Origin: Pseudomonadota bacterium
GTDB taxonomy: Bacteria; Pseudomonadota; Gammaproteobacteria; Steroidobacterales; JBCBZW01
Length of the DNA: 64,000 bases
NCBI GenBank assembly: GCA_039815145.1
Contig: JBCBZW010000002.1
Location: forward strand, 1-64,000
Direction: 5' to 3'
Part shown: positions 38,073 to 47,340 of the stretch, piece after piece
Position numbering within the stretch: position 1 is the stretch's first letter
How the letters are laid out: each line of letters begins with the position of its first letter
Made by a program: the position numbers and the translations under genes
The notes under the pieces: generated by a model
Told to the model about the DNA's origin: nothing
Database searches by the model: none
The model's input: only the letters and a program-made list of their open reading frames with translations

Positions 38073-38378
38073 TCAGGAGTGCATGCGCAGGGACGGTTCG
38101 ACGCCCTGGCGAATGGTCCGATGGAGAAGCAGACCCATGCCTTCGCGGGAGCGATGTGCGACCACTGCCTTTCGATGGTAGAGCTTGGTGACGCTGCCAA
38201 GGTTGACCACGAACACCAGGTCGACAGCCGTATCGAGCGGCAAGGCGTAGCCGCTGGAGCGGACGAACACGCCGCGAGCGCTCAGGTTCCCGATCGGGAG
38301 CTTGCGCCGCGTCTGACCGTTGGTGCAGACGTAGACGAATCCGCTGCCCTTGTACCGTTTGTTAAGACGACGTTCCAT
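38073..38378 (-). CDS. PilZ domain protein (candidate c-di-GMP receptor)
   Basis: A 101-aa stand-alone PilZ domain. The two c-di-GMP-binding elements are present: RxxxR at 4–8 (RLNKR) and [D/N]xSxxG at 31–36 (NLSARG). The beta-barrel strands follow (VDLVFVVNLG, KAVVAHRSREGMGLLL). Such small PilZ proteins act as adaptors for motility, pili or exopolysaccharide machinery. No diguanylate cyclase lies in the window, though orn (pGpG removal) does. Upstream is a 377-bp intergenic region. Confidence 0.85.
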   Translation of the reverse strand: MERRLNKRYKGSGFVYVCTNGQTRRKLPIGNLSARGVFVRSSGYALPLDTAVDLVFVVNLGSVTKLYHRKAVVAHRSREGMGLLLHRTIRQGVEPSLRMHS

Positions 38379-38755
38379 AACTAGTGCTGCCGTACTTCGT
38401 TGCTGATCCTGGCGAGGTGCAATGCAACGGCCGTGCCTTGCCCCCGTAAACTTTTGATTCTGCGTCGCGCAACGATCTGCCTTCCGGCTGCCGACTCAAC
38501 GTCCTTGTAAAGATCACCGACGACGTCGACTAACGTAATCTTCTGACCACGAACTGGTATACGTCATAAGCGGTGGGTCTGCAACGCTTTGCGAACCAAG
38601 TGGCCTAATCATCGCGCCGTACGGTGCGATGTCATCCTGTTCCCGAAAGGCTACATACCGTCTTCGTGAGCCCGCTTTCGGGCCCCGTGAACCGTCACTG
38701 CACTGCTTCAGGCCCAATGGTATCCTCGGCCGCACTTTTTTGGTTGGAGCCAGTC
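38379..38755. promoter_or_regulatory. 377-bp divergent intergenic region (PilZ / acyl-CoA dehydrogenase)
   Basis: No gene is seen here. The composition is lower in GC than flanking genes. On the plus strand TGG-TATCCT (38718–38726) resembles an extended -10 about 30 bp before the dehydrogenase ATG. GTATAC at ~38558–38563 is another -10-like element. A short GCCCG–CTTT–CGGGC hairpin lies near 38670–38684. Both genes probably have their promoters here. Confidence 0.4.
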
Positions 38756-39919
<1,164 letters not shown>

Positions 39920-39922
39920 GCG

Positions 39923-40504
39923 TTGGCGAGGAGGGCGCCGACCGAGGGCACAGCCCCCTCGTGTTGGGTCTTCGGCTACGGCTCGCTGGTGTGGCGGCCC
40001 GACTTCCCCTTCGAGGAGCGGCGTAGCGGTTGGATCGAGGGCTGGGCGAGGCGCTTCTGGCAGGGGTCGACGGACCACCGCGGAGTGCCTGGACGCCCCG
40101 GGCGAGTGGTGACCCTCATCCCGTCACCGGGCGATCGTTGTTGGGGCGTCGCTTACCGCATCAGCGACGACGTCCGCCACGCCGTCTTCGATCGCCTGGA
40201 CTACCGGGAGAAGGGAGGCTACGAGCGGGACGAGGTAATCGTCCACGTCTCCTCGCCGGGCCAGGGGGGAGAGTTGTTGCGCGCCGTCGTGTATCACGCC
40301 GCAGCGGACAACCCCGAGTATCTCGGTCACGCGCCGACGCCCGAGATCGCCCGACAGATCTTGCTCGCCGAGGGCCCCAGCGGAAGCAACCGCGATTACC
40401 TCTTCCAGATGGCTGAGGCCTTACGTAGCGCCGAGGAGGAAGATACGCACGTGTTCGCGCTGGAGCGCGCCGTCCGCGCGATGCTGGACGAACGTGACCG
40501 TTAG
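39923..40504 (+). CDS. ChaC-type gamma-glutamylcyclotransferase
   Basis: A 193-aa protein of the ChaC family, which releases 5-oxoproline from glutathione. The GYGSL substrate loop is at 18–22, followed by the WRPDF segment; the catalytic Glu is in the LDYREKGGY motif (~93–101). The C-terminal GPSGSNRDYLFQMAEALR block is typical. It starts at TTG (39923), only 3 nt after the acyl-CoA dehydrogenase stop, implying translational coupling. A strong hairpin follows at 40512–40540. Confidence 0.88.
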   Translation: MARRAPTEGTAPSCWVFGYGSLVWRPDFPFEERRSGWIEGWARRFWQGSTDHRGVPGRPGRVVTLIPSPGDRCWGVAYRISDDVRHAVFDRLDYREKGGYERDEVIVHVSSPGQGGELLRAVVYHAAADNPEYLGHAPTPEIARQILLAEGPSGSNRDYLFQMAEALRSAEEEDTHVFALERAVRAMLDERDR

Positions 40505-40511
40505 GTAATCG

Positions 40512-40540
40512 GGCCGGGCCGCTCGACGAGCAGCCCGGCC
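40512..40540. terminator. Extended hairpin between convergent chaC-like and DUF465 genes
   Basis: GGCCGGGC (40512–40519) and GCCCGGCC (40533–40540) pair perfectly, and the interior GCTCG–A–CGAGC adds five more pairs, leaving a near-continuous 13-bp stem. There is no U tract. Likely bidirectional 3'-end structure. Confidence 0.5.
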
Positions 40541-40567
40541 GGGGTTGGGAGAGGGTGTCGCTAGCTC

Positions 40568-40804
40568 TTAGGCTTTGAGCATCGCGTAGAGCTGATCCAG
40601 ATGCAGCAGGCGCATTCGCTTCAGCTCAGTGGTGTAGACGTCTGAGTGCACAGTGCGGCGGAGGCCTGTTCGCACAACTTCCTTGTTGACCCGCTGGTAG
40701 TCGTTGTAGAGCTCAGCGAACTCGCTGCTCGACTCCCTCAGCGTTGCGATCCGATCCCGATACTCCGGGAAATCCTCAGCCAGGTCGTGACTTTCTCCAA
40801 TCAT
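40568..40804 (-). CDS. DUF465/YdcH family small protein
   Basis: A 78-aa helical protein. It resembles the DUF465 (YdcH) family: ESHDLAEDFPEYRDRIATL near the N-terminus, then an EFAELYNDYQRVNKEV helix and a C-terminal helix (KRMRLLHLDQLYAML). Family function is unknown. The ATG at 40804 is chosen because AGGAGG (40815–40810 on the minus strand) sits five bases upstream; the GTG two codons earlier overlaps that site. Confidence 0.82.
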   Translation of the reverse strand: MIGESHDLAEDFPEYRDRIATLRESSSEFAELYNDYQRVNKEVVRTGLRRTVHSDVYTTELKRMRLLHLDQLYAMLKA

Positions 40805-41055
40805 GCGCACCTCCTGATGGGGCGGTGGGTGGACGGATAAGTCGAAGTTGACTCGAATCTAGCGCACCTGTGGCGGGGTGTCACGCGTGTGCGCGAGACG
40901 GCTGGAACTGATGCGACGCGAGGTCGCGTTATGACTCAGGCGTAGTAGACTGGGGGATTCCGGGCGCGAACATGACCCCGTGGCATCGTCTGCCGCGGGC
41001 AGCGCCTTGTCGACCCTCCGCGGCTGGCCCACGGGAGGGCGGCCCCACCACCTTC

Positions 41056-41071
41056 AGGAGACCCCGCTCTG
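41056..41071 (+). promoter_or_regulatory. Shine-Dalgarno and CTG initiation codon of ppk1
   Basis: AGGAG (41056–41060) is followed after 8 nt by CTG (41069–41071), in frame with the conserved PPK1 N-terminus. In this frame there is a stop at 40973–40975 and no ATG, GTG or TTG until GTG at 41195, which lies after the conserved LYLNRELTWLDFN segment. Confidence 0.7.
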
Positions 41072-43300
41072 AGCGCTGCTACCCGCCAACCGCCCACTCG
41101 CACGCGCGCGAAATCCGCCGCCGCAGCGATCGATCTGAACGATCCGTCGCTGTACCTAAACCGCGAGCTGACCTGGCTCGACTTCAACCTCCGGGTGCTC
41201 CACGAGGCCCGCGACTCGCGCACTCCGCTGCTCGAGCGGGTGAAGTTCTTAGCCATCGTGAGCGGCAATTTAGACGAGTTCTTCATGAAGCGGATCGGGG
41301 GCCTGCGCAACCTGGTGATGGCAGGCATCGCCGATCGGGGACCGGACGGCCGCACGCCCAGCGAGCTGATCGAAGCATGCCGCACGAAGATTACTGCGGT
41401 GCAGCGTCAGCGCGAGGCGATTTTTGAGGAGGTGGTGTCGGACCTGGACGCCGCGGGCATCGGCATCTGTCGCTGGCAAGATCTGTCGCCGGGGGCGCGG
41501 ACCAAGCTGCGCGACCACTTCATCCGCAACGTCTATCCTTTGATCACGCCGCTGGGGATGGACCCGGGCCACCCGTTCCCGTTCATCTCCAACCTCGCCT
41601 TGAACCTGTTGGTCACCATGTACTACCCCGCGGAGCGGGAGCAGCGCATCGCACGGGTCAAGGTGCCGGTCACCGACGAGGTGGTACCGCGCCTGCAGCG
41701 GGTGGAGGACAGCAACCGCTTCGTCCTCCTCGAGGATGTGATGGCGAACAACCTCGATCTCCTGTTCCCAGGGATGCAGGTGGAGAGTTGCAGCCTCTTC
41801 CGGGTGACCCGCAACGCACGCTTGGACCTGCCCCAGGTCGATAGCGGGGACCTGCTGGAACTGATCGAAAGCGGTCTGGAGGAACAGCCCTTCAAGCCCA
41901 TCGTGCGCCTTCAGGTGGATGCGCAGATGCGCCCACAGCTGCGCACTACCTTGATGACTCGCCTCGGCCTGCAACCCGAAGACGTGTATCCCGTCCGCGG
42001 CATGATCGCGATGCGAAGCCTGTTCGAGATCGCGGCGCTGGACATCCCGTCCCTGAAAGCCCCGCCCCATCACCCGGTGGACCACCCGCGCCTCGCCCAC
42101 GACTCGCGCAACATGTTCCAGCTGATTCGCTCGGGTGGACCGATGTTGGTGCAACATCCTTACGAGTCCTTCACCTCCTCGGTGGAACGCTTCCTGCGCA
42201 CAGCGTCACTCGACCCCGACGTGCTCGCCATCAAGATGACCCTCTACCGCACCTCCCACGAGGGCAAGGTCATCCAATACCTGGTGGACGCTGCGCGCAA
42301 TCGCAAGCACGTGGCGGTGCTGGTGGAGTTGCAGGCGCGTTTTGACGAGGCTGCCAACATCCGTTGGGCGAAGCGTTTGGAAGAGGCGGGCGTGCACGTG
42401 ACCTACGGTGTTTTGGGACTAAAGACCCACACCAAGTTGATCCACGTGGTCCGCCGCGATCACGACGGTCTGCGCCGTTACATGCATATCGGCACCGGTA
42501 ACTATCACTCGGGCACGGCGAGGTTGTACTCCGATCTCGGCCTGTTCACCTGCGATGAGAGCATAGGCGAAGACGTTACAGAGCTTTTCAATTACCTGAC
42601 GGGATATCCCACTCCGCGACGCTATGGGAAAGTGCTGTGTGCACCGGAAACACTCAAGGCCGGACTGATTTCACGCATCGAGCGCGAAATTGAGCTGCAT
42701 AGCGACACTCACCCTGGGCGCATTCAATTCAAGTGCAATGCGCTCGAAGATGTGGATGTGGTGCGGGCCCTGTATCGCGCGTCGATGGCAGGCGTTACGA
42801 TTGACCTCATCATTCGAGACACGTGCCGGTTACGGCCGGGGCTCGCTGGGGTCAGCGACAACATCCGAGTGATCAGTATTGTTGGCCGCTTTCTTGAGCA
42901 CGCCAGAGTTTTTTACTTCAACAACGGCGGGGATGAGGAATACTGGATAGGATCGGCTGACATCATGCGTCGTAACCTCGAATCGCGGGTGGAAGTAATC
43001 GCCCCGATCGAGGACACGGATTTGCGGGCACAGCTGCGGCTGATGCTCAACGTGCAGCTCGCAGACGCGAGAAGCGCGTGGGACATGAGGTCAGACGGCA
43101 CGTACGTACAACGGCAACCGGCAACTCATCGAGAAAAGCAGGGAAGCCAGGAAACGCTGATCGCGATCGCCGCAAGACGCGCGTCCGCAGCGTTGAAGCG
43201 CAGGGAAAAAAGCCTGAACGACAGGCTGGCCAAACAGTTCAGTCGGCGCCTCGAGCGTCGCTCCGCCCGGGGATCTCGCAGCGATGATGGATCGCGCTGA
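41069..43300 (+). CDS. ppk1: Polyphosphate kinase 1
   Basis: A 743-aa PPK1, which polymerises the gamma-phosphate of ATP into polyphosphate. The N domain begins with LYLNRELTWLDFN (~28–40). The autophosphorylated His is in YMHIGTGNYHSGTARLYSD, and the second catalytic His in GRFLEHARVFYF, followed by GSADIMRRNLESRVE. The C-terminal ~50 residues are unusually basic (RRASAALKRREKS...RLERRSARGSRS), longer than in E. coli PPK1, and could bind polyphosphate or nucleoid. Start is inferred to be CTG at 41069 (see finding). GC content falls to about 55% around 42,540–43,000. A CYTH–CHAD gene follows after 91 nt. Confidence 0.93.
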   Translation: MSAATRQPPTRTRAKSAAAAIDLNDPSLYLNRELTWLDFNLRVLHEARDSRTPLLERVKFLAIVSGNLDEFFMKRIGGLRNLVMAGIADRGPDGRTPSELIEACRTKITAVQRQREAIFEEVVSDLDAAGIGICRWQDLSPGARTKLRDHFIRNVYPLITPLGMDPGHPFPFISNLALNLLVTMYYPAEREQRIARVKVPVTDEVVPRLQRVEDSNRFVLLEDVMANNLDLLFPGMQVESCSLFRVTRNARLDLPQVDSGDLLELIESGLEEQPFKPIVRLQVDAQMRPQLRTTLMTRLGLQPEDVYPVRGMIAMRSLFEIAALDIPSLKAPPHHPVDHPRLAHDSRNMFQLIRSGGPMLVQHPYESFTSSVERFLRTASLDPDVLAIKMTLYRTSHEGKVIQYLVDAARNRKHVAVLVELQARFDEAANIRWAKRLEEAGVHVTYGVLGLKTHTKLIHVVRRDHDGLRRYMHIGTGNYHSGTARLYSDLGLFTCDESIGEDVTELFNYLTGYPTPRRYGKVLCAPETLKAGLISRIEREIELHSDTHPGRIQFKCNALEDVDVVRALYRASMAGVTIDLIIRDTCRLRPGLAGVSDNIRVISIVGRFLEHARVFYFNNGGDEEYWIGSADIMRRNLESRVEVIAPIEDTDLRAQLRLMLNVQLADARSAWDMRSDGTYVQRQPATHREKQGSQETLIAIAARRASAALKRREKSLNDRLAKQFSRRLERRSARGSRSDDGSR

Positions 43301-43391
43301 CGGGAAGCGGCGGCACGGCGTCGAGCAAGCGGCGCCGGGGAGCTGAGCGGCTGCGGTTGCAGACGCCCCGCGCGTCTGGACGCGGGGATTA

Positions 43392-44954
43392 ATGAGACAC
43401 GAATACGCGCTGCCCGAGGATTTCGCGGCGGCAGACATCGCCGACACTCTGTGTCAGCGCTTTGCGCTGCGGGATCTTGGCGCCCAGCGATGGGTGGTCT
43501 GCTACTTCGACACCTTCGATTGGCGGCTCTTCAATCAGGGCTACGTGCTGGAAGAGCATCGCAACGGCTCGTCCAATCACCTGCATTGGCGGTGCCTGGA
43601 GAACGGCGCCCCCGACCGCGTGCTGCCCAACGCACGCATGCCCCACTTCGCCCACGAGCTGCCGGTAGGGGCATTTCGTGAGCGCCTGTCTGGATTCACC
43701 GAGCCGCGCGCATTGTTGCCCCAGGTGATCGTGCACACCCAGGCCCACACGCTGAATTTCGAGAACGACGACGGCAAGACCCTGGCCCGGCTCACCTTCG
43801 AGACTGGCAGCCTGGCGGATGCCGATCACACCAAGGCGGCTCCCGTGGTGGCTCGGCGCCTTCGCCTGCAGCCCCTGCGTGGCTACGAGGCTAGCTGCAA
43901 GGCGTTGAGTCGCGAGGTAAAGCGCCTGGGCCTGCGTCTCGCCGAGCATGACCTGATGGTGGAGGCGCTCGCGTTCAGCGGGCGTCGGCCCGCTTGCTAC
44001 GTGGTCCGGCCTCGAGTTCACCTCGCGCCTGAAGCGCGAACGGACGAGGCGGCGCGCCAGCTGCTGTCGGCCTTCTTCGGGGTCATGCAATGCAATCTGC
44101 CCGGCGTGCGGGCGCGCACGGACCCAGAGTTTCTCCATGACTTTCGCACGTCCCTGCGGCGCGCCCGCGCCCTGTTGAGCGAGCTGGACGGGGTGTTCCC
44201 CAAGCGCACCCTCGAGCGCTACCGGCGAGATCTCAAGTGGCTGGGCGAAATCACCGGGGATGCGCGCGACCTGGATGTGCTGGTGCTGTCGCTGGACGAC
44301 TACGCGAGCCTGCTCGAGGAGGAGGGGGAGGTACGCGAGGCCTTCTCGACCCACTGTCAGAGCTTTGTCGCGCGAGAGCTGGAGCAGGCCTACGAGCGCC
44401 TGCACGAGCGTCTGGCATCGGTACGCTTCGAGCGCTTGGTGAGCTCCCTAAAGGAATTCGTAGCATCGCCGGCGCCGCGGCGTACGCCGCTGGAGCACGC
44501 GATGGCGCCGATCGACGGTTACGCCCGGGCGCGCCTGCGTCGACGCTTTCGCAAGTTGCGCAAGGCGGCCGTCGGCGCTGGCGACGGTCAGGACGCGCAG
44601 GTGCTGCACGACGCGCGCATCGTCGCCAAGCGGTGCCGTTACCTGCTCGATGCCTTCGCGACCCTGCTACCGAAGGACCGTGTGCGGGCGTTGCGCCGCG
44701 AGCTCAAGGCGTTGCAGGACCAGCTGGGTACGCACCATGACTGTTACGTGCACGAGCAAGCCTTGATCACCCTCTCCGAGCGGATGCGCTTGCAAGACGC
44801 CCTGACTCCCGCGGTGGCCAGCGCCATCGAACAGCTCCGCGTGGGCCTGCAGGCCAAGCAACGTGACCTCGGCGTCGAAGCGGCAGCCTCCCTGCGCACC
44901 TTTGCCAGCAAGGACATGCGAGTGCTCTGCAAAGCCCTGTTCGCCGCCCCATGA
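43392..44954 (+). CDS. CYTH–CHAD domain protein, candidate polyphosphate-granule protein
   Basis: A 520-aa two-domain protein. Residues ~1–200 resemble a divergent CYTH/triphosphate-tunnel fold (YFDTFDWRLFNQGYVLEEH; LTFETGSLAD), although the strict ExExK motif is not evident, so catalytic competence is doubtful. Residues ~215–515 form a CHAD domain, a helical bundle with conserved His and basic residues (EFLHDFRTSLRRARALLSELDG; VLHDARIVAKRCRYLLDAFA). CHAD domains bind polyphosphate and localise to its granules in other bacteria. Position directly after ppk1 fits. The stop overlaps the start of the ParA-like gene (ATGA, 44951–44954). Confidence 0.85.
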   Translation: MRHEYALPEDFAAADIADTLCQRFALRDLGAQRWVVCYFDTFDWRLFNQGYVLEEHRNGSSNHLHWRCLENGAPDRVLPNARMPHFAHELPVGAFRERLSGFTEPRALLPQVIVHTQAHTLNFENDDGKTLARLTFETGSLADADHTKAAPVVARRLRLQPLRGYEASCKALSREVKRLGLRLAEHDLMVEALAFSGRRPACYVVRPRVHLAPEARTDEAARQLLSAFFGVMQCNLPGVRARTDPEFLHDFRTSLRRARALLSELDGVFPKRTLERYRRDLKWLGEITGDARDLDVLVLSLDDYASLLEEEGEVREAFSTHCQSFVARELEQAYERLHERLASVRFERLVSSLKEFVASPAPRRTPLEHAMAPIDGYARARLRRRFRKLRKAAVGAGDGQDAQVLHDARIVAKRCRYLLDAFATLLPKDRVRALRRELKALQDQLGTHHDCYVHEQALITLSERMRLQDALTPAVASAIEQLRVGLQAKQRDLGVEAAASLRTFASKDMRVLCKALFAAP

Positions 44955-45712
44955 CGGCAGTGATCGGTAGCTTCGCCATCAAGGGCGGTGTGGGCAAGAC
45001 GGCCACGGTGGTCAACCTGGCTTACCTCGCAGCGTGCGAGGGCGCCCGGACCCTGGTCTGGGATCTCGACCCGCAGGGGGCCGTGAGCTTCTACTACCGC
45101 ATGCAGCCGGCCCCTGGCGGCGGCGTGAAGAGCTTGCTGCGCGAGCGCGGCAGGCTGGCGCAGGCCGTGCGCAGCACCGACTACGCGAATCTCGACCTGA
45201 TTCCAGCGGACCCGAAGCACCGCAAGCTCGAGCGCCTGGTGCACCAGATCACCAAGCCCCACCAGCTACTCGCAGCGCGCCTGAAGTCGCTGCAACGCGA
45301 CTACGACTTTGTGTTTCTTGATTGCCCCGCGGGCTACACGCGCTTCACGCAAAGCGTGCTGCGTTGCCTGGATGCACTCCTGGTGCCCATCGTGCCGACG
45401 ACCCTGTCCGTGCGTACCTGGGAGCAGCTGCTCGCCGAACTCGACGACAAGCAGACCAAGTCGCTGCAGCTCTTACCGTTCTTCTCGATGTGCGATCGGC
45501 GCAAGCAGCTGCACCGCGACATCATGGACGGACAACTACCGGGCAAGAAGCTCGCCCGCCCCCTGACCCACAGTGTTCCGTACGCGGTCGACGTGGAGCG
45601 CATGGGCGTGAAGCGCCAGCCCGTGGATCGCTTCGCAAGCACCAGTGATGCGGCGATGGCGTACCGAGGCATGTGGGACGAGATCAAGCTGCGCCTGGCA
45701 TCCGCGCGCTAG
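44951..45712 (+). CDS. ParA/MinD-family ATPase coupled to CYTH–CHAD gene
   Basis: A 253-aa P-loop ATPase of the ParA/Soj/MinD superfamily. The deviant Walker A is KGGVGKT (11–17) with the signature Lys11; the A' region is LVWDLDPQGA (~35–44) and Walker B is FVFLDCPAGY. A later PIVPTTLSVRTWEQL follows the usual ParA fold. Length fits orphan cargo-positioning ParAs; no parB or parS is nearby. Overlap with the CYTH–CHAD gene and proximity to ppk1 suggest a role in placing or segregating polyphosphate granules (inference). No HTH domain, so not a plasmid type Ia ParA. Confidence 0.88.
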   Translation: MTAVIGSFAIKGGVGKTATVVNLAYLAACEGARTLVWDLDPQGAVSFYYRMQPAPGGGVKSLLRERGRLAQAVRSTDYANLDLIPADPKHRKLERLVHQITKPHQLLAARLKSLQRDYDFVFLDCPAGYTRFTQSVLRCLDALLVPIVPTTLSVRTWEQLLAELDDKQTKSLQLLPFFSMCDRRKQLHRDIMDGQLPGKKLARPLTHSVPYAVDVERMGVKRQPVDRFASTSDAAMAYRGMWDEIKLRLASAR

Positions 45713-46021
45713 CGCCAGCCCCCACCTGCGTCCTGCCCTGGGCGCCCAGCACCGTCGAAGGCCCCTCTCGGGCACCACACACGCAGCGGCTGATGCGAAA
45801 TATCTGTCGCCTGTGGCGCCGGATTGCGCTAGAGTTCCGGCAGTTCGAGAAGTTTCGCGTCACCGAGATAACAAGACGCCTCACCGCGATCGAGCGATGT
45901 GCTTCGCAGCAACGCAGTACACGCCGACGACGAGTGGGCATCACCCTCGATCCACACCCCGGTGGGCTGGGCTGGCTGGATCGCGCTCTTCGCTCCCCAG
46001 CCAGACTCAAGGAGGGTCGAC
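45713..46021 (+). promoter_or_regulatory. 309-bp gap upstream of exported unknown protein
   Basis: No gene or RNA is recognised. The only clear signal is a strong AGGAGG ribosome site at its 3' end (~46011–46016) serving the ATG at 46022. GC falls somewhat in the middle (around 45,790–45,880). A promoter for the downstream gene is expected here but no convincing hexamer pair was found. Confidence 0.3.
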
Positions 46022-46756
46022 ATGACCTCACGCAACCTTACGCGCGCCTTCGTACTCATCGGCGCCCTGGTCCTCGCCGGCCAAGGGGCCCTGGCCGACC
46101 ATCACGACGATCCTGGCTTCAGCCGCGCGATCACCGTGTGGTGGGTGATCTTCAACAACCCCGATGCGTGCACGGAGAATCCGGGCGCTGCGGAGCAGTG
46201 CGGTCCCACGGACATCTTCGGCGCGGCCTACGTGGAGTCGCTGGAGAACGGCACACCGGATCCAGCCCTGATCGATCCCAACCTGGCGGCGGAGATCGCC
46301 GTGGTGTTCGCCACCGGTGGCACCACCACCACGCGTGGGGGCATTCGCTTGGTGGGGGCGATCTACCGCTCCGCGGCCGGTGGCGGCTTGGATCTTGGGA
46401 GCGGCAACATCGTCGATCCCATGGGCTTCGGTCGTGGCTACGAGAATCCTGAGGCCGAGGTGCACCTGGTGGTGCGAGATCATGGCAAGGCGCACCCCGT
46501 GCGTACCGAGTTGCGGCTGCAGATCCTGAACTTCCTGGAGCCCTACTGTTCCGACCCGAACCTGGATTACTTCGCTGGTCCGAACCTCTGCCGCGACGCC
46601 CAGTTTGCCCAGTTCGCTCCCGGTGAGACCGGCGCTGATCCGATATTCGAGTTTCACGATCCGTCCCACGCCGTGCACGGCGCGCGCGCTTACCTCGAGC
46701 GCAACGGTGACATGATGCAGTTCATCATCGAGACCCGCGTCACCCCCGCGCCGTAG
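46022..46756 (+). CDS. Exported protein of unknown function
   Basis: A 244-aa protein with a signal peptide (~1–25, ending GALA-D). The mature part starts with HHDDPGFSRAITVWWVIFNNPDACTENPG and has four Cys in two clusters (about positions 48/59 and 178/191 by eye), suggesting disulfides. It contains beta-rich segments (RGGIRLVGAIYRS; AEVHLVVRDHGKAHP; LRLQILNFLEPYC). A similar secreted family exists in marine proteobacteria, but I know no function. The strong AGGAGG ribosome site implies good expression. Separated from convergent CYTH gene by a large hairpin. Confidence 0.75.
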   Translation: MTSRNLTRAFVLIGALVLAGQGALADHHDDPGFSRAITVWWVIFNNPDACTENPGAAEQCGPTDIFGAAYVESLENGTPDPALIDPNLAAEIAVVFATGGTTTTRGGIRLVGAIYRSAAGGGLDLGSGNIVDPMGFGRGYENPEAEVHLVVRDHGKAHPVRTELRLQILNFLEPYCSDPNLDYFAGPNLCRDAQFAQFAPGETGADPIFEFHDPSHAVHGARAYLERNGDMMQFIIETRVTPAP

Positions 46757-46765
46757 GCGCTCGTC

Positions 46766-46798
46766 GAGCGCAGGCAAGGCGATGGCCTGCCTGCGCTC
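46766..46798. terminator. 11-bp perfect hairpin between convergent genes
   Basis: GAGCGCAGGCA (46766–46776) and TGCCTGCGCTC (46788–46798) are exact inverted repeats, with an 11-nt loop. It lies ten bases after the stop of the exported protein gene. No U tract, so rho-independent termination of the standard type is not assured. Confidence 0.5.
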
Positions 46799-46843
46799 AC
46801 ATCGGAGCGAGCGAGAACGTTAGGATCAGTCGGAATCGACCGG

Positions 46844-47335
46844 TCAGGACGTGACGTCGGGCGGCGAATCGCCCCAGTTGCCGTAGGGGTGTTTGGCGAG
46901 GTAGACGTTGTAGTAGCGCTTATCCAAGGACACCTCCTCACCCAGCCAGTCGGGGGTGGGGTGTACCTGATCGGGAGAGGCGAGCTCGATCTCGGCGACG
47001 ATCAGGCCGGCGTTGGCGCCTTCGAACTCATCGATCTCCCAGGTGAACTCCCCGTCCGGCACGTAGTGGCGCACCTTCTCGACCGGATGATCGGCGCACA
47101 GGGGAAAGAGGCCCAGGGCTTCGCTCAAGGGGATCGGAAACTCGAACTCCTGGCGCTCGATCGAGAGCGTGCTGCTCTTGATGTTGAGGTTGGCCTGCTC
47201 ACCTTCCACGCGCACCCTGACCGAGGCGCGACCGGCCTCGCTCAGGTAGGCCTGGCGCATCGTGACGGAGCGACTCACCAGGGGGCGCCAGCCCGCGTTG
47301 CGCAGGAGAAACTTGCGCTCGATTTCCTGCCCCAC
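46844..47335 (-). CDS. CYTH domain protein (triphosphate tunnel metalloenzyme)
   Basis: A 163-aa stand-alone CYTH protein. The diagnostic ExExK motif is E4-I-E6-R-K8 in QEIERKFL, followed by the strand motifs RVRVEGEQANLNIKS, TWEIDEFEG and IVAEIEL. Small bacterial TTMs of this kind hydrolyse inorganic triphosphate, while others are class IV adenylate cyclases; the size and lack of further domains favour triphosphatase. Its closeness to ppk1 and the CYTH–CHAD gene may reflect polyphosphate/triphosphate metabolism. Lies 5 nt upstream of gpmA on the same strand, so probably one transcript. Confidence 0.88.
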   Translation of the reverse strand: MGQEIERKFLLRNAGWRPLVSRSVTMRQAYLSEAGRASVRVRVEGEQANLNIKSSTLSIERQEFEFPIPLSEALGLFPLCADHPVEKVRHYVPDGEFTWEIDEFEGANAGLIVAEIELASPDQVHPTPDWLGEEVSLDKRYYNVYLAKHPYGNWGDSPPDVTS

Positions 47336-47340
47336 GGTGG

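Noticed and set aside
44951-45712. Chromosome-partition parA (parABS)
   Set aside because: No parB or parS nearby, and the gene is fused in operon with a CYTH–CHAD gene, so it is probably not the chromosomal partition ATPase.
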